64,000 nt of DNA, from positions 1 through 64,000 of the forward strand of contig CAWDQE010000014.1 in NCBI GenBank assembly GCA_963804375.1, in the 5' to 3' direction. Each line of letters opens with the position of its first letter. Position 1 is the first letter of the stretch. Source of the DNA: JANXQG01 sp963804375 (lineage in GTDB: Bacteria; Planctomycetota; Planctomycetia; Pirellulales; Thermoguttaceae). Position numbers and translations under genes: made by a program. Of the stretch, positions 1-9,332 are shown in pieces. The notes below the pieces were generated by a model. The model was not told the DNA's origin. It searched no databases and worked only from the letters and a program-made list of their open reading frames with translations.

Positions 1-28
1 GTTGCTCTACCAACTGAGCTACAGCCCC
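1..28 (-). tRNA. tRNA gene, 5' part only (cut by window edge)
   Basis: The reverse strand reads a 7-nt acceptor strand GGGGCTG, then a canonical D-arm start TAGCTCAGTTGGTAGAGC. The anticodon lies outside the window, so the isotype cannot be given; GGGGCTG would suit Ala but also others. The 5' end of the tRNA faces the recombinase gene that starts about 130 bases away. Confidence 0.85.
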
Positions 29-158
29 TAAGTTGTTACTGATAAAGCGATTCTTGCCTGTTCGCACATCCTTGGTATAATTGCATCGACACCTGATATG
101 ACACCTTAATGCTACTTTCGGGTGGTTTCGACGCAGTTTCTCACGGAGAACAAACAAC

Positions 159-1433
159 ATGGTTAAGGTTACCAAAAAACCCGGCGACGGCAAGCCGTCT
201 AAACCCCACAAAGACTTTCCGCTTTTCCCGCATGCCACCAGGCGATGGGCGAAGAAAATCCGGGGGAAAACGCATTATTTTGGTCCCTGGGATGACCCTG
301 AAGCCGCTCTGCAACTCTACAATGACCAAAAGGACGACCTACTGGCCGGACGCACACCTCGGAAGCCAGGGCACGGATTGGTGCTGAGGGATCTACTGAA
401 TCGCTTTCTCACTGCCAAGAGACTTCTCGTTGACAGCAGTGAATTGACCCCTCGGACGTTCGCCGACTATTATGCCACCTGCGAGCGCATCGCCGATGCT
501 TTCGGCAAGACACGCCTCGTCAGTGACCTGGCGTCCGACGACTTCGAGAAATTGCGGGCAAGTTTGTCGAAGGGTTGGGGGCCGGTAGCGCTCGGCAATG
601 AGATCCAGCGCGTGCGGGTGGTATTCAAGTACGCCTACGACGCCGGGCTAATCGACCGACCTGTGCGGTTCGGCCCCGGCTTCAAGCGTCCTTCAAGAAA
701 AGTGCTGCGGTTGGAGAGGGCCAAGAAAGGGCCTCGCATGTTCGATGCCGCTGACCTGAAGAAGATTGTTGACGGTGCCGCCAACCCTCTCAAGGCCATG
801 ATTCTCTTGGGGCTTAATTGTGGGTTTGGGAACGCGGATGTTGCCAACCTGCCGACCAAGGCATTGGACCTCAAACTCGGCTGGGTGGATTACCCGCGTC
901 CAAAGACCGGCATCCCGCGCCGATGTCCTTTGTGGCCCGAAACCATCGATGCCCTTACGGAAGCCATGAACGAAAGGCCACAACCGAAAGAACCGCTGCA
1001 CGAAGGGTTGATTTTCATCACCCGATGCGGCCAGCCCTGGCAAAAGGCCGACCGTGCCAAGGCGTTGATAGCCAAATTCGACAAGCAGGAAAAGGATAGC
1101 GACGAGAAGATGAAGATCGGCACAGACGACCCGGTGTGCAAGGAGTTCTCGAAACTGATCAAGCGCCTGAAGCTGCACCGCTCTGGATTGGGATTTTATG
1201 CGCTTCGTCACACCTTCGAGACTATTGGTAGTGAGAGTCGCGATCAGGTGGCAGTCAACTACATCATGGGCCATGCCCCGACCGCGAACAACATGGCGAG
1301 CGTCTACCGTGAGCGCATCAGCGACGTTCGGCTGAAAGCTGTGACCGACCACATACACGGGTGGCTTTTTGCCAAGGAATCCAAAGGCAACGATAAGGAC
1401 GACCTGCCGTTGCTCCCTTCCGCCAGCGGTTGA
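159..1433 (+). CDS. Divergent tyrosine recombinase (site-specific integrase)
   Basis: This 424-residue protein is a phage-integrase-type tyrosine recombinase that would catalyse strand exchange at an attachment site. The C-terminal catalytic part is clear: the LRHTF box, the IMGHAP box and the tyrosine in MASVYRERI. The usual first arginine, in GLRxGE, is absent and reads GLNCGFGNADV, and the HxxR histidine is replaced (YALR). From memory, this variant family is frequent in Planctomycetota. The gene sits beside a tRNA and is followed by small HTH genes, as expected for an integrated element. The start is ATG at 159 after a GGAG-like stretch. Confidence 0.85.
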   Translation: MVKVTKKPGDGKPSKPHKDFPLFPHATRRWAKKIRGKTHYFGPWDDPEAALQLYNDQKDDLLAGRTPRKPGHGLVLRDLLNRFLTAKRLLVDSSELTPRTFADYYATCERIADAFGKTRLVSDLASDDFEKLRASLSKGWGPVALGNEIQRVRVVFKYAYDAGLIDRPVRFGPGFKRPSRKVLRLERAKKGPRMFDAADLKKIVDGAANPLKAMILLGLNCGFGNADVANLPTKALDLKLGWVDYPRPKTGIPRRCPLWPETIDALTEAMNERPQPKEPLHEGLIFITRCGQPWQKADRAKALIAKFDKQEKDSDEKMKIGTDDPVCKEFSKLIKRLKLHRSGLGFYALRHTFETIGSESRDQVAVNYIMGHAPTANNMASVYRERISDVRLKAVTDHIHGWLFAKESKGNDKDDLPLLPSASG

Positions 1434-1541
1434 GTAAACGCCAAAACCACCGTACAATCAGCTTGGAGCCAAGGCTCCGCCAACCTGGACCTCGGCAACG
1501 CATAAACCGACCGGTCCTTTTCCTGTTGCACAAGGCGGCTG

Positions 1542-2387
1542 ATGGAGGCAATGGTGGGAAATAAATCGAAAAGTAAGACTCGAAAGATCCCCGATAGCGC
1601 CGAGCAACCCCGGCCGTTGCCCAGCGATCTGCAAACCCTGCGACGCATGATCGCCGATCTGCATGCCTTCCTGGAACTATTGAAAGCCGCACGTGATCGC
1701 GGCGACTTTGAATGGATCGGCCAGGTCTTCGAGCATCTGGAGCACCACGTGGCCCCTGGCAACAGCCCATGCGCAGAAATCACACCGCGCGGCCTGAAAC
1801 TCAAGCTGGGACTCTTGATGGCTTTGCAGTCCCTGGACGCAAAGGACGTCGCCAACCGGGTGTCTGCGATGAAGACATCCCTCAATGCCTGGCAGGCGGA
1901 AACCAAGAAACCAGCCGGGAGGCATCCAATCCTTGTGGGATCAACGGCGCAAAAAGCCCACTACAATCGCACGGCAGCCAAGACCGAGTCCAAAAAAACC
2001 TTAACCAACCACGTCCTGAATGCAATAGACCACGTGGTTGCACCACTCCATGCGCTCCGGCAAAGGATTCTGAAAAGGCTTGCGAATGCCGGGCTCACGT
2101 CCAAGGTGATGACAGCCCAGACAGTTGAGAATGCAGAGGACAAGCAAACTTGGACGCCGCCACAGCTTGCCGAACGCTGGCATCGAAGCCCAGACACAAT
2201 CCTCACTTGGATCCGTTCCGGTGAACTGCCCGCGGTCAATGTAAGCACGCGTCGTGGCAAGCGACCCCGCTATCAGATCAGCGCAGCCGATGTGGCCGTT
2301 TTCGAGACCAAGCGACGGGTGGTCCCGCCGCCTGTGGTGAAGCGGTCGCGGCGGAAAAAGGACGACGGCATCATCAAGTATTTCTGA
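1542..2387 (+). CDS. DNA-binding protein with C-terminal excisionase-type helix-turn-helix
   Basis: The protein has 281 residues. The first about 190 residues are not recognised. Residues around 205-265 form a MerR/excisionase-type HTH: TPPQLAERWHRSPDTILTWI, followed by a basic wing and YQISAADVAVFE. It ends in a lysine/arginine-rich tail. It lies about 108 bases after the integrase stop in the same direction, so an excisionase or element regulator role is plausible but inferred. An ATG at 1551 is an alternative start. Its 3' end is duplicated in degenerate form 0.4 kb downstream. Confidence 0.7.
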   Translation: MEAMVGNKSKSKTRKIPDSAEQPRPLPSDLQTLRRMIADLHAFLELLKAARDRGDFEWIGQVFEHLEHHVAPGNSPCAEITPRGLKLKLGLLMALQSLDAKDVANRVSAMKTSLNAWQAETKKPAGRHPILVGSTAQKAHYNRTAAKTESKKTLTNHVLNAIDHVVAPLHALRQRILKRLANAGLTSKVMTAQTVENAEDKQTWTPPQLAERWHRSPDTILTWIRSGELPAVNVSTRRGKRPRYQISAADVAVFETKRRVVPPPVVKRSRRKKDDGIIKYF

Positions 2388-2703
2388 TCCGTCCCGGAAT
2401 TTGCTGAGCACGATGGTTCCGGGCCGCGGCATGGCCGACAGCCTACCGCCGGGTCGTCGTGGTGCATGGCGTTCGTTGCGCAACGTTGCGCAGGCTGATG
2501 CCCTCTGGAACCGGCCCGCATGCGACGCCGCTCGGCCGCGGCAGGCTCCCTCTCGCCACCCGTTGGAGGAGACCCGCGGCACGATGCTCACGATCATGCC
2601 GTGCGGCGGGCGTATGTCTGCCGCCACCGCCGAAACCGCGAACTGCACAGCGGTCAAAGCAATAGCGTCGTGGTGGGCGCCCTCGCTATCAGAGAGCGCA
2701 GCA

Positions 2704-2800
2704 AATGTGGTCGTTTTCGAGGCCAAACGACGGGGGGCCGCCGCCTGTAGTGAAGCGGTCGCGGCGGAAAAAGGACGAGGGTGTCATCGAGTATTTCTGA
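2704..2800 (+). pseudogene. Degenerate duplicate of the 3' end of the preceding HTH gene
   Basis: These 97 bases match positions 2289-2387 along their whole length, including the stop codon, with scattered substitutions and a 2-base deletion in the ACGGG(TG)G stretch that breaks the frame. No complete second gene is present upstream, so this is a remnant of a tandem duplication. Confidence 0.8.
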
Positions 2801-3188
2801 TTTCGTCAATCGTACGTGCAGCGTGCGGGCCATGCCACCGATGCGGTCCGGGTCTTGTCGGCAACCGCCTCTGGCAACCCTTCAAGTAACCGCGGCCCAG
2901 TTCGGGGCAAGATCTGACGTTCTGTCGGCAGCCCTAGTCGCGCTGCCAGCATAAGGTTGCCTGCCCGGGCGGCTACATCCCAGGTCTAAGCCACGCTGGC
3001 CGGCGCGGAATCCTCTCATCGCCGCTGCGCCGGTAAGCACCATTCGGGCCGGCACCAGCGGCTTCGTCGATTCGACGATCGCTTCGTCCGGGAAACGTAT
3101 CTTGCGCTACCCATCCATTTGCGCTATCGTAATTGTTGTGACGATAATTCGTCGTCACCGACAAAACCACAATATTACGGAGAATACC
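2801..3188. other. Intergenic stretch without a recognised gene
   Basis: No convincing coding region is seen. A motif around 2936-2975 (gctgccagc.taaggttgcc) resembles the sequence just after the GHKL gene at about 5808-5850, a possible second degenerate duplication in this island. An A/T-rich stretch at 3125-3180 precedes the small HTH gene and may hold its promoter. Confidence 0.4.
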
Positions 3189-3425
3189 ATGCAAGACCTC
3201 CTTACCCTCAAAAATGTAGCCGAGCTTCTCAAAGTCAAGCCCTACCGCATCGGCTACGTCCTCTCTGTAAAGCTCGTTCCTGAGCCCGCCCTACGCATCG
3301 GCAACAAGCGCGTTTTCAGCCAGGACAACGTCACGCGGCTTGCCGCCCACTTCGGCGTGAAACTGATCGATTCGGTCAACGCACGCGCACGATCGAAGCC
3401 GTCACGCGTGAGCGGCCGAGGTTGA
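3189..3425 (+). CDS. Small helix-turn-helix protein
   Basis: This 78-residue protein has a single HTH: LLTLKNVAELLKVKPYRIGY, then FSQDNVTRLAAHFGV, like the DNA-reading part of MerR/excisionase proteins. ATG 3189 was chosen over the longer in-frame start at 3102 because ACGGAG lies 7-8 bases upstream. It is likely an element-encoded regulator; the target is unknown. Confidence 0.65.
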   Translation: MQDLLTLKNVAELLKVKPYRIGYVLSVKLVPEPALRIGNKRVFSQDNVTRLAAHFGVKLIDSVNARARSKPSRVSGRG

Positions 3426-3462
3426 CAATCCGGGGCCTGAATTCCACGGGGACATTACCACC

Positions 3463-3729
3463 TTGGAGATGAAGATGAAAAATGTTCTGCAATGGCCGAC
3501 CCGGCCCAGCAAAACTCAGCACCGCATACTCGGGCTGCGATTGAGATGGACGGACAAGAGCAAGCGCTACCGAATCGAAAAATTTCCCGAAGATGGTGAC
3601 CCCATCTTCATCGTCCTTTTCACTGACGGCGATTGGCGGGTCATCGGCCGTCGCCGAAGACTGAAGGCCGCCAAATCCTGCTGCCAGAACCACGTCAAAC
3701 AGCACGAAAGAAAGACCTGTGTCCGATGA
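3463..3729 (+). CDS. Small hypothetical protein
   Basis: An 88-residue basic protein with no family recognised. It contains RYRIEKFPEDGDPIFIVLF and DWRVIGRRRRLKAAK, looking like a compact beta domain with a basic C-terminus. ATG 3463 is preceded by TTGGAG; ATG 3475 is an alternative. It lies between the small HTH gene and the GHKL gene on the same strand, so it may be co-transcribed with them. Confidence 0.45.
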   Translation: MEMKMKNVLQWPTRPSKTQHRILGLRLRWTDKSKRYRIEKFPEDGDPIFIVLFTDGDWRVIGRRRRLKAAKSCCQNHVKQHERKTCVR

Positions 3730-3880
3730 GCGTGAACTTTCCTCATTGGCCATCACGATCGGTACGAGCAAGTCCTGGACCCGCTGTCATGCGGTGGCTC
3801 TTACCGATGCGCAAGAAGCCGACGTACGGCTGTTGCGATTTCCAGACAATAACTCATATCACGAAAAAGGAGTATTTCCG

Positions 3881-5824
3881 ATGTCAACAGACATGACACC
3901 CTCGAACCCGGGCTTCCTTCCGATGGAAGTAGCCCAAACCAGTTTTCTCGTTGATCGGCTCGGCCAAGACTGCGAGCCCGCACAGTTTCTGCGCGAACTC
4001 ACGCAGAACAGCATCGAAGCCATCGCCCGAAGCAGAGAACCAGGTGAAGTACGGTGGCAAACCGTGCAGTTCAATTTCCCATCCGGCAAGTCCGGTATCA
4101 AGCTGTCCATCACCGATTCCGGCGTCGGCATGACCGGCGAAGAGATGGAACGGCACATCAACCAGCTGTCCGCCTCTGGGTCCCAGCAAAGCATGCAGGG
4201 CAATTTCGGTGTCGGCGCCAAGATCACTATCGCGCCCCGCAATCCGCTGGGAGTGATCTTCCGTTCCTGGAAGGGCGGAGTCGGTCACGAGGTCCTGCTT
4301 TGCCGTGATCCGGCAACGGGCCGTTATGGCCTACGGCAATATGCTATCGGAAACGACGAATATGCCTACCATCGCCAAGTGTCCGACAACCTCAAACCCA
4401 GCGAGATCGGAGCGCATGGCACCCAGGTCATCCTCCTGGGCAAGAGCGAGGAAGAGGACACCAGCAGGCCGCCCGCGGACATCGATCCCACGGCCACGTG
4501 GATATCGAAGTACCTGAATTCCAGGTATTTTCGGTTCCCGCACGGCGTCACCGTTGCCGTGGATGAATTGCCAATCGACATGAGCAGCGCCTCATCCCTC
4601 TGTACGCGTGTCCTGACCGGTCAGGAGTCCTATTTGGAAGCTCATTCGATCAATTCCGGTACGATGACAATCACCGGTGCGACGGTCCGTTGGTGGATTC
4701 TCGAAGACAGCCCCAGTCTGACGGCCGATGCCACCTTTATCGAATCCGCGGGCCATGTCGCCGCCTTCTACCAGAATGAACTGTACGAGCTGCGAAACGG
4801 CCGAGCAGGCAACGGCAAGCTCCAGCAGTTCGGGATCACCTTCGGCTTCCGCCGCGTGGTCATCTATGTTGAGCCTCGATCCGGCAAGGACCGTCTGATC
4901 ACAAGCAATACAGCGCGGAACCAGCTGCTCCTGGGCAATCTCTCCTTGCCATGGGAGACCTGGGCTGCGGACTTCCGCCGAAAGATGCCGGTCGCACTGC
5001 GCAAGTTCATCGAAGAGCAAGGAGCAAAGGCATCGCATACCGACCACAGTAAGACGGTGCGCCGGCGCCTGGACAAGATCATCGACCTGTTCAAACCGCT
5101 GCGCCGCCGAGTGAAAGGTTCGGGCAAGAAGGCTGAGGGCCAGAAGGGTGGCCGCACGGCCACGGAAACCAGGGCAGGCGAAGGTGCCAAGAAGACCAAG
5201 GAAAAAGGCAGCCGGAATGGAAAGAAAGGCCGAAGCGGCTCCAAATCGAGCCAGAACCACGGTCGGCAAGCCGGCAAGACGATGCGAGACGTGTTTCCGA
5301 GAACCGTATGGATCAGCGTCGCGGATGCAACGCGCGAACGCACGTTCCTCGAAGACCGGGCCGCCACTTACCTGCCGGACCAACACCTACTACAGATCAA
5401 TCGTGATTCTTGGGTGTTCAATGATTTGATCGACCATTGCAGCAAGGGGTTGGCCAACCACCCCGGTGCCAAGAAGGTCGTGGCGGAAGCGGCACATGCC
5501 TGGTTCGAGCAGGTTCTCGTTGAAGCGACAATCGGGGTGGGTGCGCTTCAGAACCGCAAGGAATGGTCGGGCCGTGACATCGAGAGTGCTTTGTCGCCCG
5601 AGGCATTGACGGCCGTGGTCATGCCGCGGTATCAGCTCATTCGGTCTGTCATGGATGACTTGCATCGCAAGCTGCCAAGGGCGGCAGCAACCGGCCCGAG
5701 AACTCGTGGCCGACGAGTGTCTGACGGAAAGCCAGACGTAGGCGAGTCGCCGTCAGTTCGCCAAGACGCGGCACGCGCAGGCTCTGTCGTGCAGGCAACA
5801 GCGCCAGTGTCACTGCCAGCGTGA
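3881..5824 (+). CDS. GHKL-type ATPase domain protein
   Basis: A 647-residue protein with an N-terminal GHKL (Hsp90/MutL/histidine-kinase-type) ATP-binding fold: N box ELTQNSIEAIAR at about residues 38-49, G1 box DSGVGM at about 80, and G2 box GNFGVGAKI at about 107. The middle is not recognised. Residues about 420-480 are a very basic Lys/Gly/Arg/Ser-rich linker, followed by a helical C-terminal domain. No phosphoacceptor or other catalytic domain is visible, so it is not an obvious sensor kinase. ATG 3881 is chosen because AAAAAGGAG lies upstream; an in-frame ORF extends back to 3719. It is the largest gene of the left island and its role is unknown. Confidence 0.75.
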   Translation: MSTDMTPSNPGFLPMEVAQTSFLVDRLGQDCEPAQFLRELTQNSIEAIARSREPGEVRWQTVQFNFPSGKSGIKLSITDSGVGMTGEEMERHINQLSASGSQQSMQGNFGVGAKITIAPRNPLGVIFRSWKGGVGHEVLLCRDPATGRYGLRQYAIGNDEYAYHRQVSDNLKPSEIGAHGTQVILLGKSEEEDTSRPPADIDPTATWISKYLNSRYFRFPHGVTVAVDELPIDMSSASSLCTRVLTGQESYLEAHSINSGTMTITGATVRWWILEDSPSLTADATFIESAGHVAAFYQNELYELRNGRAGNGKLQQFGITFGFRRVVIYVEPRSGKDRLITSNTARNQLLLGNLSLPWETWAADFRRKMPVALRKFIEEQGAKASHTDHSKTVRRRLDKIIDLFKPLRRRVKGSGKKAEGQKGGRTATETRAGEGAKKTKEKGSRNGKKGRSGSKSSQNHGRQAGKTMRDVFPRTVWISVADATRERTFLEDRAATYLPDQHLLQINRDSWVFNDLIDHCSKGLANHPGAKKVVAEAAHAWFEQVLVEATIGVGALQNRKEWSGRDIESALSPEALTAVVMPRYQLIRSVMDDLHRKLPRAAATGPRTRGRRVSDGKPDVGESPSVRQDAARAGSVVQATAPVSLPA

Positions 5825-6314
5825 GGTTGCCGCGGACGGCCGCATAGGCGCTCCCTGCCGGCTCGCAGTCCTCTTGGACGGAGCCGGTGGGGGCCTTAGC
5901 GGCCAACGTGGTTGGCCGTCGATCTCAAAAACCCATATTGGAGTAAATTCCATGGCCGAACGCGCCCCCATTTCGGCGCATTCCGACGGCACCCGCAGTC
6001 GGGGCTTTTCGGTCGATACGCCGTGCAATTCCGTGAGGACGACTTCGCCATTTTGAGTTTTCCTGAGAACGGGCTTGCGCAGTTTGGCTCGTTACTGCTC
6101 AAAATAGTTAGAGGAGAGGCCGAAAGATCGGCCACTGCAACAACGTGATGTTTTCGTGTGATAGTTGCAACGCGCCTTCTGGCTCCGAGGAGCCTGCCAA
6201 GCTTTCTTGCCCGATAGCCGGGCCGATGCGTTCCCAGTACGTATTGGTGTGGTTTCTCATGGCATGCTGCGTGACCGATAGGTCCGCGGCCCAAGTTATT
6301 ACGAGGAGTTTCAA
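5825..6314. other. Intergenic stretch with one doubtful small ORF
   Basis: A 78-codon frame at 5912-6148 (+) is open but has no clear ribosome site and no recognised motif. I would not call it a gene. The start of the stretch resembles 2936-2975 (gctgccagcgtgaggttgcc). Confidence 0.35.
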
Positions 6315-6596
6315 GTGGACTTCAACGAAGAGTATCGCCCTCTGCGCCGGGCGAGCGACTTCTTTCCCGGCCCAGTGTCCTTGGCGACTTTGCATCGCTG
6401 GCGGAAATATGGTCTGCACGGCGTTCGCTTGGTAACCGTTTTGTGCGGCTCTCGCCGCTATCTGGCCCGTTCGGCCGCCGAAGATTTTCTTGCGAAAGTC
6501 ACCGCCACTGTTGACGGTACGAGCGGACCGGTGCGCATTCCGGGATCGGCCGAAGCCCGACTCGTGGCATCGGAGCCCGTCGCGACCGAAAAATGA
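6315..6596 (+). CDS. DUF1580-like small HTH protein
   Basis: A 93-residue protein with an HTH-like pattern: LRRASDFFPGPVSLATLHRW, then VRLVTVLCGSRRYLARSAAE. This layout (tryptophan-containing recognition helix, then a 'G.RRY' wing and a short helix) matches my memory of DUF1580 proteins, which are common in Planctomycetota mobile regions. The start is GTG 6315 because GAGGAG lies 7 bases upstream. Confidence 0.65.
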   Translation: MDFNEEYRPLRRASDFFPGPVSLATLHRWRKYGLHGVRLVTVLCGSRRYLARSAAEDFLAKVTATVDGTSGPVRIPGSAEARLVASEPVATEK

Positions 6597-6691
6597 CCCA
6601 GGCCACGGATATTCGACCCGTAAACGGGCAAGATGCCTGGTCGCTCCGCGGAGCATCCGGTGCGTTTTTTGCCTACCGAAGACCTATCGGG

Positions 6692-6883
6692 CTATCGTCG
6701 CGGCCGTTCGTGGCCGCCGTTCCTGAGCACTTGACTTAGGAACCCCCAAATCGTCGTCACTGGACTGAACACTCGATCCCGATACGACACGCCATATTCG
6801 TTGAGCACCTTCTGGATGCTGGCCTCCGTCAAAATATCCGCGAAGGGAAGTCCCTCATTGCGCAAAGCGGGCGCGTACCGCAT
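6692..6883 (-). pseudogene. N-terminal fragment of an IS4-type transposase
   Basis: This open stretch encodes LPFADILTEASIQKVLNEYG and VFSPVTTIWGFLSQVL, the pattern at the N-terminus of a planctomycete IS4-like transposase family. The DDE catalytic part is missing. It is a truncated insertion-sequence remnant at the right edge of the left island. Confidence 0.7.
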
Positions 6884-7728
6884 CCAGACTCGACATGGAA
6901 CCGCCTGCCGATTGAAGGCGATTCCAGCCCCTGATTAGAACGCGATGCCCCCTGGACCTATTCCCAGGCCGCAATGCCCGGGTGTACTTTCGTGCCCTCG
7001 GTCAACCTGACTGCCTCGCCAGAATGTAATGTGCCGATCACCGTGACCAGCCTTCAGTATCTATACGTCTGTATAGACTGCTCTGTTCGGTCACTCGACT
7101 TCCACAAATCCAAAAAGCCAAGAGACCCAGCTTGCGCTATTTGGAGTTGGGGCGTGTTTCGGGTTGCCTTGCACGTCAGGCCCAGGCAGGCACCGCGGCT
7201 CTGTCAATTGTTGCCCAAACGCCAAATGTCAAGATAGGCGAACTGGCCATATGATGACGAGGCCGACGCCCGACATCTTTCCTTAAGCTAGTGCCATTCG
7301 TGGGGGTGACCGCCGCAGGATAGCGGGCTGACGGCGTTCCGAGAACGGTCCTTTGGCTCTCCAATCCGTCCAGCACCAGGCACAAGGCCGGCGGGCGCAC
7401 CGCCAGGAATATCGCTGCCACATTTGGGACGAGTTTCGCGGTTGGACATGAATGTTTTCCCTATGGCGTTCGGAGAAAATAATGCATTATCCCTCATCCA
7501 GGTGCTCACCCCGGTTCACGCCCCTGGCCAAATCATTCCGCCGCCTCGCGGCTGCCTTAAACGCTGGCAGGGGCAGACGCGTTGGACTCAACGAAGATCC
7601 GGCACCGGAAATAAAGGAACCCGGCGCCCGTTTTCACCACGATACGTCGCCAGCATCAGGACCCCCGCGGGATTCGATTGCTCAATTCCGTTCGGAAGCC
7701 AACGCCGCCCGACGCCATCGTCTTGCCG
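6884..7728. other. Long non-coding stretch with a partial repeat copy
   Basis: No gene is recognised. It contains repeat copy 1 (listed separately) about 360 bases downstream of the kinase stop codon. Confidence 0.5.
7296..7365 (+). repeat. Dispersed structured repeat, copy 1 (3' part only)
   Basis: It shares GGGGGTGACCGCCGCAGG and, 20-30 bases later, TTCCGAGAACGGTCCTTTGG with the complete copies at 10.5, 12.2 and 29.7 kb. The 5' half is not recognisable here. Confidence 0.7.
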
Positions 7729-9255
7729 TCAATCATCAGCCGCCCGGACGTATAGACGCTGTTCACCGGCTCGGCGGACTATTCCGCCAAGCGAGACACA
7801 CCCAAGGACGAGCAGTCCAAGCCCTAACAATAGCGCGACATGCGCCCCGCCCATAGCTCCATTGTGTGACGCGTTCCGAACGAAGTTCCCCAGCGTATCG
7901 CTGACAGCCGTGTCGACCAGTCCGGGAATAACGGCGAGTTCGCCGTATGCCTCCAGCCAAAGAAACGTGCTTGTGACAACCGTGATAACTGTCCCACCCG
8001 CGATCATGGCCAGAGCGCGCCAAATTCGGCTCGCATGAAGGAGTTCCCCGGCGACGAGTACCAGGAAAATCGTAAGAAACACCGCACCGCTAACGAGCCC
8101 GTACCATATTCCATACCCGCAGATAAAGATCGCGCGGCCGGGGATCTGCTCCCAATCCCAGTACAGAAAGGTCGCACCCGCCCCGAATACCGAGAGGATC
8201 GTGGCCCAACCGCTGCAACCGGCCAGCCACTGCCGCAGCCACCGGCTAGCGCGGAGGTCGGTCGGATCGCGCTGCGATCCCTTCGTCCGGCGTGAGCTGG
8301 CGATCTGCTCGACTTCCGTCTTTACTTCACTGGCGTGCTGGTAGCGCTGCTCAGGTTCTTTCTCCAACGCTCGCAACACCACTTCATCCAGTCGCACGTC
8401 GATCTCGACCTTCTTCGACGGCGGGGCGAAGCGGCCGATCGGCAACTCGCCGGTCAACAGTTCATAGAACACCACGCCCAGAGAATAGATGTCGGCACGG
8501 TGATCGACGCCTTTCGTGCCCTCCATTTGTTCGGGCGCCATGTAACGGAGCGTGCCCATGACCTGCTGCGTGGCCGTGAGCGACACGTTGCCGGGTCCCT
8601 GCCCGAGCAGCTTGGCCAAGCCAAAGTCGGCAATCTTCACCCGGCCGCGCTTGTCGACGAGGATGTTCTCGGGCTTGACGTCGCGGTGAACGACACCTTC
8701 GTCGTGGGCGAATTGCAGGGCGTCGCAGATCTGCGGCACGATCGCCAGGGCCTGCTTGGCGTCTATCCCGCCGGCCTGGATCGCCTGGCGCAAGTTCACG
8801 CCGTCGACGTACTCCATGACGAAGTAAAACAAGCCATCGCCGGTTCTCCCAAAGTCGTAAACCCCGACAATGTTCGGGTGGTTGAGCCGGGCCAGGGCGC
8901 GGGCCTCGCGGGTGAACCGCTCGGCGAAGGCCGGATCGGCACTGACCTCGGGTGGGAGGATTTTGACGGCCACCATTCGGTCCAGTTCCTTTTGCCGGGC
9001 CTTGTAGACTGCACCCATGCCCCCTATACCGAGGAGTTCGAGGAGTTCCAGTTGTGGAAATCGCCCGGCTAGTTCTTCGACCGACGGCGGCTCGAACCTA
9101 GATGAAGCCGGACTTGGGGCCGTCGGTGCAATTTGAGGTTTCGCCTGGCCCGCACTCTCGAAGCCGGCTCGTACCAGGCAGTTAGGACACAGCCCGGCGG
9201 GGGCATCTTCAGGAAGATGGGCGCCACATTTTGGGCAAATAGGCGGCTTGTTCAT
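7729..9255 (-). CDS. Transmembrane Ser/Thr protein kinase with zinc-ribbon N-terminus
   Basis: A 508-residue protein with a short N-terminal zinc ribbon (CPKCGAHLP...LCPNCLVRAG). A complete Hanks-type kinase domain follows: glycine loop LGIGGMGAVYKAR, VAVKIL lysine, catalytic loop HRDVKPENILVD, DFG motif ADFGLAKLLG, APE as MAPEQ. After about residue 335 come four or so hydrophobic segments. ATG 9255 was chosen because GAAGGA lies upstream; a TTG at 9270 is also in frame. It lies 77 bases after the sigma factor gene on the same strand, a pairing common in this phylum, suggesting they act together. Confidence 0.9.
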   Translation of the reverse strand: MNKPPICPKCGAHLPEDAPAGLCPNCLVRAGFESAGQAKPQIAPTAPSPASSRFEPPSVEELAGRFPQLELLELLGIGGMGAVYKARQKELDRMVAVKILPPEVSADPAFAERFTREARALARLNHPNIVGVYDFGRTGDGLFYFVMEYVDGVNLRQAIQAGGIDAKQALAIVPQICDALQFAHDEGVVHRDVKPENILVDKRGRVKIADFGLAKLLGQGPGNVSLTATQQVMGTLRYMAPEQMEGTKGVDHRADIYSLGVVFYELLTGELPIGRFAPPSKKVEIDVRLDEVVLRALEKEPEQRYQHASEVKTEVEQIASSRRTKGSQRDPTDLRASRWLRQWLAGCSGWATILSVFGAGATFLYWDWEQIPGRAIFICGYGIWYGLVSGAVFLTIFLVLVAGELLHASRIWRALAMIAGGTVITVVTSTFLWLEAYGELAVIPGLVDTAVSDTLGNFVRNASHNGAMGGAHVALLLGLGLLVLGCVSLGGIVRRAGEQRLYVRAADD

Positions 9256-9332
9256 CGCTTTTTCCTTCAACTGAAAGGTCGTCTACCTTCTAGTACAGGT
9301 TTCCTTGGAACCAGTAACACGGTTCTCTGCAA

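Noticed and set aside
1..1433. Integration into the 3' end of the left-edge tRNA
   Set aside because: The tRNA's 5' end, not its 3' end, faces the integrase, and no duplicated tRNA fragment was found in the window, so an att site here cannot be claimed.
5912..6148. A 78-codon plus-strand frame
   Set aside because: No ribosome site, no motif and no support from neighbours.
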